From Crotalaria pallida (taxonomy: Eukaryota > Streptophyta > Magnoliopsida > Fabales > Fabaceae), in assembly GCA_037953625.1 (NCBI GenBank), contig CM075651.1:105835001-105899000 (forward strand): a stretch of 64,000 nt of DNA. Direction: 5' to 3'. The notes beneath the pieces were generated by a model, which did not search any database, had not been told where the DNA came from, and saw nothing but the letters and a program-made list of their open reading frames with translations. Shown here one piece after another: positions 12,401 to 23,822 of this stretch. A program made the position numbers and the translations under genes. Numbering within the stretch: the first letter of the stretch is position 1; the number at the start of each line of letters is the position of its first letter.

Positions 12401-13765
12401 CATGAGTCCTTGGAGGTTCTAACACGTGAAGAATGGTTAAGAGAGTATTCTAAAGGCTTAGCATGGTCTAGGAATGTGTATTAGGACTTATAAGAACCAT
12501 TAGCATGATCCTAAACAATGTTTGAGTCCCCAAGGGACGTAGAGGGTCTAGCATGAGTAATTGGAGGTTCTAACAGGTGTAGAATGGTTAAGAGAGTATT
12601 CTAAAGGCTTAGAATGGTCTAGCAATGTGTATTAGGACATATAAGAACCATTAGAATGATCCTAAACAATGCTTGAGTCCCCAAGGGACGTAGAGGGTCT
12701 AGCATGAGTCCTTGGAAGTTCTAACAGGTGTAGAATGGTTAAGAGAGTATTCTAATGGCTTAGAATGGTCTAGGAATGTGTATTAGGACTTATAAGAACT
12801 ATTAGAATGATCTCAAACATTGCTTGAATCCCCAAGGGACGTAGAGGGTGTAGCATGAGTCCTTGGAAGTTCTAACAAGTGTAGAATGGTTAAGAGATTA
12901 TTCTAAAGGCTTAGAATGGTCTAGGAATGTGTATTAGGTCTTATAAGAACCATTACAATGATCCTAAACAATGCTTGAGTCCCCAAGGGACATAGAGGGT
13001 CTAGAATGAGTCCTTGGAGGTTCTAACAAGTGTAGAATGGTTAAGAGAGTATTCTAAAGGCTTAAAATGGTCTCGGAATGTGTATTAGGACTTAAAAGAA
13101 CCATTAGAATGATCCTAGACAATGCTTGAGTCTCCAAGGGACGTAGAGGGTCTAGCATGAGTCCTTTGAGGTTCTAACAGGTGTAGAGTGGTTAAGAGAG
13201 TATTCTAATGGCTTAGAATGGTCTAGGAATGTGTATTAGGACTTATAAGAACTATTAGAATGATCCTAAGCAATGCTTGAGTCCCCAAGGGACATAGAGG
13301 GTGTAGCATGAGTCCTTGGAGGTTCTAACAAGTGTAGAATGGTTAAGAGAGTATTCTAAAGGCTTAGAATGGTCTAGGAATGTGTATTAGGACTTATAAT
13401 AACCATTAGAATGATCCTAAACAATGCATGGTACCCCAAGGGACGTAGAGGGTGTAGCATAAGTCCTTGGAGGTTCTAACAGGTGTAGAATGGCTAAGAG
13501 AGTATTCTAAAGGCTTAGAATGGTCTAGGAATGTGTATTAGGTCGTATAAGAACCATTAGAATGATCCTAAACAATGCTTGAGTCCCCAAGGGACATAGA
13601 GGGTGTAGCCATGAGTCCTTGGAGGTTCTAACAAGTGTAGAATGGTTAAGAGAGTATTCTAAAGGCTTAGAATGGTCTAGGAATGTGTATTAGGACTTAT
13701 AATAACCATTAGAATGATCCTAAACATTGCATGGTACCCCAAGGGACGTAGAGGGTGTAGTATGA
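12401..13765. repeat. Transitional monomers without a local partner
   Basis: These monomers do not repeat the neighbouring HORs. In order they carry gagtaattggagg with ctagcaatgtg, then ggaagttctaac with gatctcaaac, then gattattc with taggtcttataag, then cttaaaatgg with cttaaaagaacc and tcctagacaatg, then tttgagg with actattag and cctaagcaatg, then a ggtacc monomer. The same order of variants is found at about 58.05-58.98 kb. The segment ends with a monomer carrying gtgtagtatgag, also a marker of the 52-59 kb region. Confidence 0.7.
13470..13621. repeat. 152-bp monomer (one-base insertion)
   Basis: It reads gtgtagccatgag where other monomers have gtgtagcatgag, giving a start-to-start distance of 152. 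I saw no other copy of this insertion, so it arose after the last local amplification. Confidence 0.75.
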
Positions 13766-14375
13766 GTCCTTGGAGGTTCTAACAAGTGTAGAATGGTTAA
13801 GAGAGAATTCTAAAGGCTTAGAATGGTCTAGGAATGTGTATTAGGACTTATAAGAACCATTAGAATGATCCTAAACAACGTTTGAGTCCCCAAGGGACGA
13901 AGAGGGTCTAGCATGAGTCTTTGGAGGTTCTAACACGTGTAGAATGGTTAAGAGAGTATTCTAAAGGCTTAGAATGGTCTAGGAATGTGTATTAGGACTT
14001 ATAATAACCATTAGAATGATCCTAAACATTGCATGGTACCCCAAGGGACGTAGAGGGTGTAGCATGAGTCCTTGGAGGTTCTAACAAGTGTAGAATGGTT
14101 AAGAGAGTATTCTAAAGGCTTAGAATGGTCTAGGAATGTGTATTAGGACATATAAGAACCATTAGAATGATCCTAAACAATGCTTGTGTCCCCAAGGGAC
14201 GTAGAGGGTCTAACATGAGTCCTTGGAGGTTCTAACAAGTGTAGAATGGTTAAGAGATTATTCTAAGGCTTAGAATGGTCTAGGAATGTGTATTAGGTCT
14301 TATAAGAACCATTAGAACTATCCTAAACAATGCTTGAGTCCCCAAGGGACATAGAGGGTGTAGCATGAGTCCTTG

Positions 14376-14526
14376 GAGGTTCTAACAAGTGTAGAATGGC
14401 TAAGAGAGTATTCTAAAGGCTTAGAATGGTCTAGGAATGTGTATTAGGACTTATAAGAACCATTAGAATGATCCTAAACAATGCTTGAGTCCCCAAGGGA
14501 CGTAGAGGGTCTAGCATGAGTCCTTG
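14376..14526. repeat. Reference monomer (type A, 151 bp) with internal sub-repeats
   Basis: This copy is close to the array consensus and serves as a reference, numbered 1-151 from gaggttctaac. Internal structure: tagaatggt at about 17-25 and again at 47-55 (30 bp apart), a variant tagaatgat at 89-97, and tagcatgag at 137-145. The word tgagtcc occurs at 111-117 and 142-148 (31 bp apart). An inverted copy, attcta at 35-40, lies between the first two tagaat words. A perfect dyad gtccc-caa-gggac lies at 114-126. These suggest the monomer grew from a unit of about 30 bp (five times 30 is about 151), but only some steps remain visible, so this origin is inference. Confidence 0.8.
14489..14501. other. 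Example of the conserved 13-bp dyad in the monomer
   Basis: The sequence gtccccaagggac has 5-bp inverted arms (gtccc and gggac) around a 3-base centre. It recurs in A- and C-type monomers across the window. D-type monomers carry atccccaagggac and B-type monomers carry taccccaagggac, so one outer pair is lost there while the inner four pairs (or the shared core ccccaaggga) persist. Scattered single-base changes break it, for example cccaatggac at 39381 and 46009, and cccaagtgac in the 37.58 and 43.15 kb copies. It could be a weak cruciform or a protein site; nothing in the sequence proves a function. Confidence 0.5.
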
Positions 14527-17500
14527 GAGATTCTAACAGGTGTAGAATGGTTAAGAGAATATTCTAATGGCTTAGAATGGTCTAGGAATGTGTATTAGGA
14601 CTTATAAGAACCATTAGAATGATCCTAAACATTGCTTGAATCCCCAAGGGACGTAGAGGGTGTAGCATGAGTCCTTGGAGGTTCTAACTGGTGTAGAATG
14701 GTTAAGAGATTATTCTAAAGGCTTAGAATGGTCTAGGAATGTGTATTAGGTCGTATAAGAACCATAAGAATGATCCTAAACAATGCTTGAGTCCCCAATG
14801 GATCTAGAGGGTGTAGCATGAGTCCTTGGAGGTTCTAACAAGTGTAGAATGGTTAAGAGAGTATTCTAAAGGCTTAGAATGGTCTAGGAATGTGTATTAG
14901 GACTTATAATAACCATTAGAATGATCATAAACAATGCATGGTACCCCAAGGGACGTAGAGGGTGTAGCATGAGACCTTGGAGGTTCTAACAAGTGAAGAA
15001 TGGTTAAGAGAGTATTCTAAAGGCTTAGAATGGTCTAGGAATGTGTATTAGGACTTATAAGAACCAGTAGAATGATCCTAAACAATGCTTGAGTCCCCAA
15101 GGGACATAGTGGGTGTAGCATGAGTCCTTGGAGGTTCTAACAAGTGTAGAATGGTTAAGAGAGTATTCTAAAGGCTTAGAATGGTCTAGGAATGTGTATT
15201 AGGACTTATAATAACCATTAGAATGATCATAAACATTGCATGGTACCCCAAGGGACGTAGAGGGTGTAGCATGAGACCTTGGAGGTTCTAACATGTGTAG
15301 AATGGTTAAGAGAGTATTCTAAAGGCTTAGAATGGTCTAGGAATGTGTATTAGGTCGTATAAGAACCATTAGAATGATCCTAAACAATGCTTGAGTCCCC
15401 AAGGGACCTAGAGGGTGTAGCATGAGTCCTTGGAGGTTCTAACAAGTGTAGAATGGCTAAGAGAGTATTCTAAAGGCTTAGAATGGTCTAGGAATGTGTA
15501 TTTGGACTTATAAGAACCATTAGAATGATCCTAAACAATGCTTGAGTCCCCAAGGGACGTAGAGGGTCTAGCATGAGTCCTTGGAGGTTCTAACAGGTGT
15601 AGAATGGTTAAGAGAATATTCTAATGGCTTAGAATGGTCTAGGAATGTGTATTAGGACTTATAAGAACCATTAGAATGATCCTAAACATTGCTTTAATCC
15701 CCAAGGGACGTAGAGGGTGTAGCATGAGTCCTTGGAGGTTCTAACAGGTGTAGAATGGTTAAGAGATTATTCTAAAGGCTTAGAATGGTCTTGGAATGTG
15801 TATTTGGTCGTATAAGAACCATAAGAATGATCCTAAACAATGCTTGGGTCCCCAAGGGATCTAGAGGGTGTAGCATGAGTCCTTGGAGGTTCTAACAAGT
15901 GTAGAATGGTTAAGAGAGTATTCTAAAGGCTTAGAATGGTCTAGGAATGTGTATTAGGACTTATAATAACCATTAGAATGATCCTAAACAATGCTTGAGT
16001 CCCCAAGGGACGTAGAGGGTCTAGCATGAGTCCTTGGAGGTTCTAACAGGTGTAGAATGGTTAAGAGAATATTCTAATGGCTTAGAATGGTCTAGGAATG
16101 TGTATTAAGACTTATAAGAACCATTAGAATAATCCTAAACATTGCTTGAATCCCCAAGGGACGTAGAGGGTGTAGCATGAGACATTGGAGGTTCTAACAA
16201 GTGTAGAATGGTTAAGAAAGTATTCTAAAGGCTTATAATGTTCTAGAAATGTGTATTTGGACTTATAATAACCATTAGAATGATCCCAAACAATGCATGG
16301 TATCCCAAGGCACGTAGAGGCTGTAGCATGAGTCCTTGGAGGTTCTAACAAGTGTAGAATGGCTAAGAGAGTATTCTAAAGGCTTAGAATGGTCTAGGAA
16401 TGTGTATTAGGACTTATAAGAACCATTAGAATGATCCTAAACAATGCTTGAGTCCCCAAGGGACGTAGAGGGTCTAGCATGAGTCCTTGGAGGTTCTAAC
16501 AGGTGTAGAATGGTTAAGAGAATATTCTAATGGCTTAGAATGGTCTAGGAATGTGTATTAGGACTTATAAGAACCATCAGAATGATCCTAAACAATGCTT
16601 GAGTCCCCAAGTGACGTAGAGGGTCTAGCATGAGTCCTTGGAGGTTCTAACAGGTGTAGAATGGTTAAGAGAATATTCTAATGGCTTAGAATGGTCTAGG
16701 AATGTGTATTAGGACTTATAAGAACCATTAGAATGATCCTAAACATTGCTTGAATCCCCAAGGGACGTAGAGGGTGTAGCATGAGTCCTTGGAGGTTCTA
16801 ACTGGTGTAGAATGGTTAAGAGATTATTCTAAAGGCTTAGAATTGTCTAGGAATGTGTATTCGGTCGTATAAGAACCATAAGAATGATCCTAAATAATGC
16901 TTGAGTCCCCAAGGGACATAGAGGGTGTAGCATGAGTCCTTGGAGGTTCTAACAAGTGTAGAATGGTTAAGAGAGTATTCTAAAGGCTTAGAATGGTCTA
17001 GGAATGTGTATTAGGACTTATAAGAACCATTAGAATGATCCTAAACAATGCTTGAGTCCCCAAGGGACATAGTGGGTGTAGCATGAGTCCTTGGAGGTTC
17101 TAACAAGCGTAGAATGGTTAAGAGAGTATTCTAAAGGCTTAGAATGGTCTAGGAATGTGTATTAGGACTTATAATAACCATTAGAATGATCATAAACATT
17201 GCATGGTACCCCAAGGGACGTAGAGGGTGTAGCATGAGACCTTGGAGGTTCTAACATGTGTAGAATGGTTAAGAGAGTATTCTAAAGGCTTAGAATGGTC
17301 TAGGAATGTGAATTAGGTCTTATAAGAACCATTAGAATGATCCTAAACAATGCTTGAGTCCCCAAGGGACATAGAGGGTCTAGAATGAGTCCATGGAGGT
17401 TCTAACAAGTGTAGAATGGTTAAGAGAGTATTCTAAAGGCTTAGAATGGTCTAGGAATGTGTATTAGGACTTATAATAACCATTAGAATGATCATAAATA

Positions 17501-17690
17501 TTGCATGGTACCCCAAGGGACGTAGAGGGTGTAGCATGAGACCTTGGAGGTTCTAACATGTGTAGAATGGTTAAGAGAGTATTCTAAAGGCTTAGAATGG
17601 TCTAGGAATGTGTATTAGGTCGTATAAGAACCATTAGAATGATCCTAAACAATGCTTGAGTCCCCAAGGGACCTAGAGGGTGTAGCATGA

Positions 17691-20600
17691 GTCCTTGGAG
17701 GTTCTAACAAGTGTAGAATGGTTAAGAGAGAATTCTAAAGGCTTAGAATGGTCTAGGAATGTGTATTAGGACTTATAAGAACCATTAGAATGATCCTAAA
17801 CAACGTTTGAGTCCCCAAGGGACGAAGAGGGTCTAGCATGAGTCTTTGGAGGTTCTAACACGTGTAGAATGGTTAAGAGAGTATTCTAAAGGCTTAGAAT
17901 GGTCTAGGAATGTGTATTAGGACTTATAATAACCATTAGAATGATCCTAAACATTGCATGGTACCCCAAGGGACGTAGAGGGTGTAGCATGAGTCCTTGG
18001 AGGTTCTAACAAGTGTAGAATGGTTAAGAGAGTATTCTAAAGGCTTAGAATGGTCTAGGAATGTGTATTAGGACATATAAGAACCATTAGAATGATCCTA
18101 AACAATGCTTGTGTCCCCAAGGGACGTAGAGGGTCTAACATGAGTCCTTGGAGGTTCTAACAAGTGTAGAATGGTTAAGAGATTATTCTAAGGCTTAGAA
18201 TGGTCTAGGAATGTGTATTAGGTCTTATAAGAACCATTAGAACTATCCTAAACAATGCTTGAGTCCCCAAGGGACATAGAGGGTGTAGCATGAGTCCTTG
18301 GAGGTTCTAACAAGTGTAGAATGGCTAAGAGAGTATTCTAAAGGCTTAGAATGGTCTAGGAATGTGTATTAGGACTTATAAGAACCATTAGAATGATCCT
18401 AAACAATGCTTGAGTCCCCAAGGGACGTAGAGGGTCTAGCATGAGTCCTTGGAGATTCTAACAGGTGTAGAATGGTTAAGAGAATATTCTAATAGCTTAG
18501 AATGGTCTAGGAATGTGTATTAGGACTTATAAGAACCATTAGAATGATCCTAAACATTGCTTGAATCCCCAAGGGACGTAGAGGGTGTAGCATGAGTCCT
18601 TGGAGGTTCTAACTGGTGTAGAATGGTTAAGAGATTATTCTAAAGGCTTAGAATGGTCTAGGAATGTGTATTAGGTCGTATAAGAACCATAAGAATGATC
18701 CTAAACAATGCTTGAGTCCCCAATGGATCTAGAGGGTGTAGCATGAGTCCTTGGAGGTTCTAACAAGTGTAGAATGGTTAAGAGAGTATTCTAAAGGCTT
18801 AGAATGGTCTAGGAATGTGTATTAGGACTTATAATAACCATTAGAATGATCATAAACAATGCATGGTACCCCAAGGGACGTAGAGGGTGTAGCATGAGAC
18901 CTTGGAGGTTCTAACAAGTGAAGAATGGTTAAGAGAGTATTCTAAAGGCTTAGAATGGTCTAGGAATGTGTATTAGGACTTATAAGAACCAGTAGAATGA
19001 TCCTAAACAATGCTTGAGTCCCCAAGGGACATAGTGGGTGTAGCATGAGTCCTTGGAGGTTCTAACAAGTGTAGAATGGTTAAGAGAGTATTCTAAAGGC
19101 TTAGAATGGTCTAGGAATGTGTATTAGGACTTATACTAACCATTAGAATGATCATAAACATTGCATGGTACCCCAAGGGACGTAGAGGGTGTAGCATGAG
19201 ACCTTGGAGGTTCTAACATGTGTAGAATGGTTAAGAGAGTATTCTAAAGGCTTAGAATGGTCTAGGAATGTGTATTAGGTCGTATAAGAACCATTAGAAT
19301 GATCCTAAACAATGCTTGAGTCCCCAAGGGACCTAGAGGGTGTAGCATGAGTCCTTGGAGGTTCTAACAAGTGTAGAATGGCTAAGAGAGTATTCTAAAG
19401 GCTTAGAATGGTCTAGGAATGTGTATTTGGACTTATAAGAACCATTAGAATGATCCTAAACAATGCTTGAGTCCCCAAGGGACGTAGAGGGTCTAGCATG
19501 AGTCCTTGGAGGTTCTAACAGGTGTAGAATGGTTAAGAGAATATTCTAATGGCTTAGAATGGTCTAGGAATGTGTATTAGGACTTATAAGAACCATTAGA
19601 ATGATCCTAAACATTGCTTTAATCCCCAAGGGACGTAGAGGGTGTAGCATGAGTCCTTGGAGGTTCTAACAGGTGTAGAATGGTTAAGAGATTATTCTAA
19701 AGGCTTAGAATGGTCTTGGAATGTGTATTTGGTCGTATAAGAACCATAAGAATGATCCTAAACAATGCTTGGGTCCCCAAGGGATCTAGAGGGTGTAGCA
19801 TGAGTCCTTGGAGGTTCTAACAAGTGTAGAATGGTTAAGAGAGTATTCTAAAGGCTTAGAATGGTCTAGGAATGTGTATTAGGACTTATAATAACCATTA
19901 GAATGATCCTAAACAATGCTTGAGTCCCCAAGGGACGTAGAGGGTCTAGCATGAGTCCTTGGAGGTTCTAACAGGTGTAGAATGGTTAAGAGAATATTCT
20001 AATGGCTTAGAATGGTCTAGGAATGTGTATTAAGACTTATAAGAACCATTAGAATAATCCTAAACATTGCTTGAATCCCCAAGGGACGTAGAGGGTGTAG
20101 CATGAGACATTGGAGGTTCTAACAAGTGTAGAATGGTTAAGAAAGTATTCTAAAGGCTTATAATGTTCTAGAAATGTGTATTTGGACTTATAATAACCAT
20201 TAGAATGATCCCAAACAATGCATGGTATCCCAAGGCACGTAGAGGCTGTAGCATGAGTCCTTGGAGGTTCTAACAAGTGTAGAATGGCTAAGAGAGTATT
20301 CTAAAGGCTTAGAATGGTCTAGGAATGTGTATTAGGACTTATAAGAACCATTAGAATGATCCTAAACAATGCTTGAGTCCCCAAGGGACGTAGAGGGTCT
20401 AGCATGAGTCCTTGGAGGTTCTAACAGGTGTAGAATGGTTAAGAGAATATTCTAATGGCTTAGAATGGTCTAGGAATGTGTATTAGGACTTATAAGAACC
20501 ATCAGAATGATCCTAAACAATGCTTGAGTCCCCAAGTGACGTAGAGGGTCTAGCATGAGTCCTTGGAGGTTCTAACAGGTGTAGAATGGTTAAGAGAATA

Positions 20601-21540
20601 TTCTAATGGCTTAGAATGGTCTAGGAATGTGTATTAGGACTTATAAGAACCATTAGAATGATCCTAAACATTGCTTGAATCCCCAAGGGACGTAGAGGGT
20701 GTAGCATGAGTCCTTGGAGGTTCTAACTGGTGTAGAATGGTTAAGAGATTATTCTAAAGGCTTAGAATTGTCAAGGAATGTGTATTCGGTCGTATAAGAA
20801 CCATAAGAATGATCCTAAATAATGCTTGAGTCCCCAAGGGACATAGAGGGTGTAGCATGAGTCCTTGGAGGTTCTAACAAGTGTAGAATGGTTAAGAGAG
20901 TATTCTAAAGGCTTAGAATGGTCTAGGAATGTGTATTAGGACTTATAAGAACCATTAGAATGATCCTAAACAATGCTTGAGTCCCCAAGGGACATAGTGG
21001 GTGTAGCATGAGTCCTTGGAGGTTCTAACAAGCGTAGAATGGTTAAGAGAGTATTCTAAAGGCTTAGAATGGTCTAGGAATGTGTATTAGGACTTATAAT
21101 AACCATTAGAATGATCATAAACATTGCATGGTACCCCAAGGGACGTAGAGGGTGTAGCATGAGACCTTGGAGGTTCTAACATGTGTAGAATGGTTAAGAG
21201 AGTATTCTAAAGGCTTAGAATGGTCTAGGAATGTGAATTAGGTCTTATAAGAACCATTAGAATGATCCTAAACAATGCTTGAGTCCCCAAGGGACATAGA
21301 GGGTCTAGAATGAGTCCATGGAGGTTCTAACAAGTGTAGAATGGTTAAGAGAGTATTCTAAAGGCTTAGAATGGTCTAGGAATGTGTATTAGGACTTATA
21401 ATAACCATTAGAATGATCATAAATATTGCATGGTACCCCAAGGGACGTAGAGGGTGTAGCATGAGACCTTGGAGGTTCTAACATGTGTAGAATGGTTAAG
21501 AGAGTATTCTAAAGGCTTAGAATGGTCTAGGAATGTGTAT
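17691..21540. repeat. 26-mer higher-order repeat, copy 2
   Basis: It follows copy 1 at a 3925-bp offset with very few changes, for example ctaatagctt at 18491 against ctaatggctt, ttatactaacc at 19131 against ttataataacc, and gtcaaggaatg at 20771 against gtctaggaatg. The match stops near 21.54 kb, where copy 1 has taggtcgtataag and this copy has taggacttataag. Near identity over about 3.8 kb implies recent duplication or conversion. Confidence 0.85.
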
Positions 21541-21621
21541 TAGGACTTATAAGAACCATTAGAATGATCCTAAACATTGCTTGAGTCCCCAAGGGACGTA
21601 GAGGGTGTAGCATGAGCCTTG
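21472..21621. repeat. 150-bp monomer with gcatgagccttgg
   Basis: A base is missing from gagtccttgg, giving gagccttgg. The monomer sits at the join between the 26-mer copies and the next domain and is not repeated elsewhere that I saw. Confidence 0.7.
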
Positions 21622-23822
21622 GAGGTTCTAACAAGTGTAGAATGGTTAAGAGAGTATTCTAAAGGCTTAGAATGGTCTAGGAATGTGTATTAGGACTTAT
21701 AAGAACCATTAGAATGATCCTAAACAATGCTTGAGTCCCCAAGTGACGTAGAGGGTCTAGCATGAGTCCTTGGAGGTTCTAACAGGTGTAGAATGGTTAA
21801 GAGAATATTCTAATGGCTTAGAATGGTCTAGGAATGTGTATTAGGACTTATAAGAACCATTAGAATGATCCTAAACATTGCTTGAATCCCCAAGGGACGT
21901 AGAGGGTGTAGCATGAGTCCTTGGAGGTTCTAACAAGTGTAGAATTGTTAAGAGATTATTCTAAAGGCTTAGAATGGTCTAGGAATGTGTATTAGGTCGT
22001 ATAAGAACCATTAGAATGATCCTAAGCAATGCTTGAGTCCCCAAGGGACATAGAGGGTGTAGCATGAGTCCTTGGAGGTTCTAACAAGTGTAGAATGGTT
22101 AAGAGAGTATTCTAAAGGCTTAGAATGGTCTAGGAATGTGTATTAGGACTTATAATAACCATTAGAATGATCCTAAACAATGCTTGAGTCCCCAAGGGAC
22201 ATGGTGGGTGTAGCATGAGTCCTTGGAGGTTCTAACAAGTGTAGAATGGTTAAGAGAGTATTCTAAAGGCTTAGAATGGTCTAGGAATGTGTATTAGGAC
22301 TTATAATAACCATTAGAATGATCATAAATATTGCATGGTACCCCAAGGGACGTAGAGGGTGTAGCATGAGACCTTGGAGGTTCTAACATGTGTAGAATGG
22401 TTAAGAGAGTATTCTAAAGGCTTAGAATGGTCTAGGAATGTGTATTAGGACTTATAAGAACCATTAGAATGATCCTAAACATTGCTTGAGTCCCCAAGGG
22501 ACGTAGAGGGTGTAGCATGAGACCTTGGAGGTTCTGACATGTGTAGAATGGTTAAGAGAGTATTCTAAAGGCTTAGAATGGTCTAGGAATGTGTATTAGG
22601 TCGTATAAGAACCATTAGAATGATCCTAAACAATGCTTGAGTCCCCAAGGGACCTAGAGGGTGTAGCATGAGTCCTTGGAGGTTCTAACAAGTGTAGAAT
22701 GGTTAAGAGAGTATTCTAAAGGCTTAGAATGGTCTAGGAATGTGTATTAGGACTTATAATAACCATTAGAATGATCCTAAACAATGCTTGAGTCCCCAAG
22801 GGACGTAGAGGGTCTAGCATGAGTCCTTGGAGGTTCTAACAGGTGTAGAATGGTTAAGAGAATATTCTAATGGCTTAGAATGGTCTAGGAATGTGTATTA
22901 AGACTTATAAGAACCATTAGAATAATCCTAAACATTGCTTGAATCCCCAAGGGACGTAGAGGGTGTAGCATGAGACCTTGGAGGTTCTAACAAGTGTAGA
23001 ATGGTTAAGAAAGTATTCTAAAGGCTTATAATGTTCTAGAAATGTGTATTTGGACTTATAATAACCATTAGAATGATCCCAAACAATGCATGGTATCCCA
23101 AGGCACGTAGAGGGTGTAGCATGAGTCCTTGGAGGTTCTAACAAGTGTAGAATGGCTAAGAGAGTATTCTAAAGGCTTAGAATGGTCTAGGAATGTGTAT
23201 TAGGTCGTATAAGAACCATTAGAATGATCCTAAACAATGCTTGAGTCCCCAAGGGACCTAGAGGGTGTAGCATGAGTCCTTGGAGGTTCTAACAAGTGTA
23301 GAATGGTTAAGAGAGTATTCTAAAGGCTTAGAATGGTCTAGGAATGTGTATTAGGACTTATAATAACCATTAGAATGATCATAAATATTGCATGGTACCC
23401 CAAGGGACCTAGAGGGTGTAGCATGAGTCCTTGGAGGTTCTAACAAGTGTAGAATGGTTAAGAGAGTATTCTAAAGGCTTAGAATGGTCTAGGAATGTGT
23501 ATTAGGACTTATAATAACCATTAGAATGATCATAAATATTGCATGGTACCCCAAGGGACGTAGAGGGTGTAGCATGAGACCTTGGAGGTTCTAACATGTG
23601 TAGAATGGTTAAGAGAGTATTCTAAAGGCTTAGAATGGTGTAGGAATGTGTATTAGGACTTATAAGAACCATTAGAATGATCCTAAACAATGCTTGAGTC
23701 CCCAAGGGACGTAGAGGGTCTAGCATGAGTCCTTGGAGGTTCTAACAGGTGTAGAATGGTTAAGAGAATATTCTAATGGCTTAGAATGGTCTAGGAATGT
23801 GTATTAAGACTTATAAGAACCA
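21622..23822. repeat. Mixed monomers leading into the 20-mer domain
   Basis: This stretch already carries the variants of the following domain: caagtgacg, gacatggtggg, atcataaatattgcatgg, and gttctgacatgtg. It contains the first copies (22917-23144, then 906 bp or six monomers later) of the gaataatcc monomer pair. Order is scrambled compared with the units at 23.8-29.7 kb, so it is best seen as a rearranged edge of that domain. Confidence 0.65.

Larger units (their letters stand above)
14376..14979. repeat. Reference tetramer A-D-C-B (604 bp)
   Basis: Four successive monomers start at 14376, 14527, 14678 and 14829. Type A has gagtattctaaagg, cttataagaacc, gcttgagtcc and agggtctag. Type D has gaatattctaatgg, attgcttgaatcc and agggtgtag. 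Type C has gattattctaaagg, taggtcgtataag and agggtgtag, usually with gacatag (here gatctag). Type B has cttataataacc, atcataaac and gcatggtacc (a KpnI site). The same order of types recurs through much of the window, including the 15.4-17 kb, 19.3-21 kb and 24-28 kb stretches and, with modified types, 35-49 kb. The tetramer is the fundamental module from which longer higher-order repeats are assembled. Confidence 0.75.
13766..17690. repeat. 26-mer higher-order repeat (3925 bp), copy 1
   Basis: Markers recur at 3925 bp: gagagaattc at 13801 and 17726, the one-base-shorter gattattctaaggc at 14256 and 18181, and the gaataatcc monomer near 16.13 and 20.05 kb. The period equals 26 x 151 minus one base, and the missing base is the 150-bp monomer at 14226. 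Much of the unit consists of A-D-C-B tetramers. It also contains the gaaccagtag, gctttaatcc and caagtgacg variants. Confidence 0.85.

Noticed and set aside
14489..14501. Rho-independent terminator
   Set aside because: The hairpin arms are only 5 bp with no following T-run, and it repeats in most monomers of a non-coding array.
16124..16351. Minus-strand 75-codon open frame (and six near-identical copies to 29939)
   Set aside because: It is satellite sequence read across 1.5 monomers, starts with TTG, and is open only because two variants remove stops. No homology, domain or promoter is visible.
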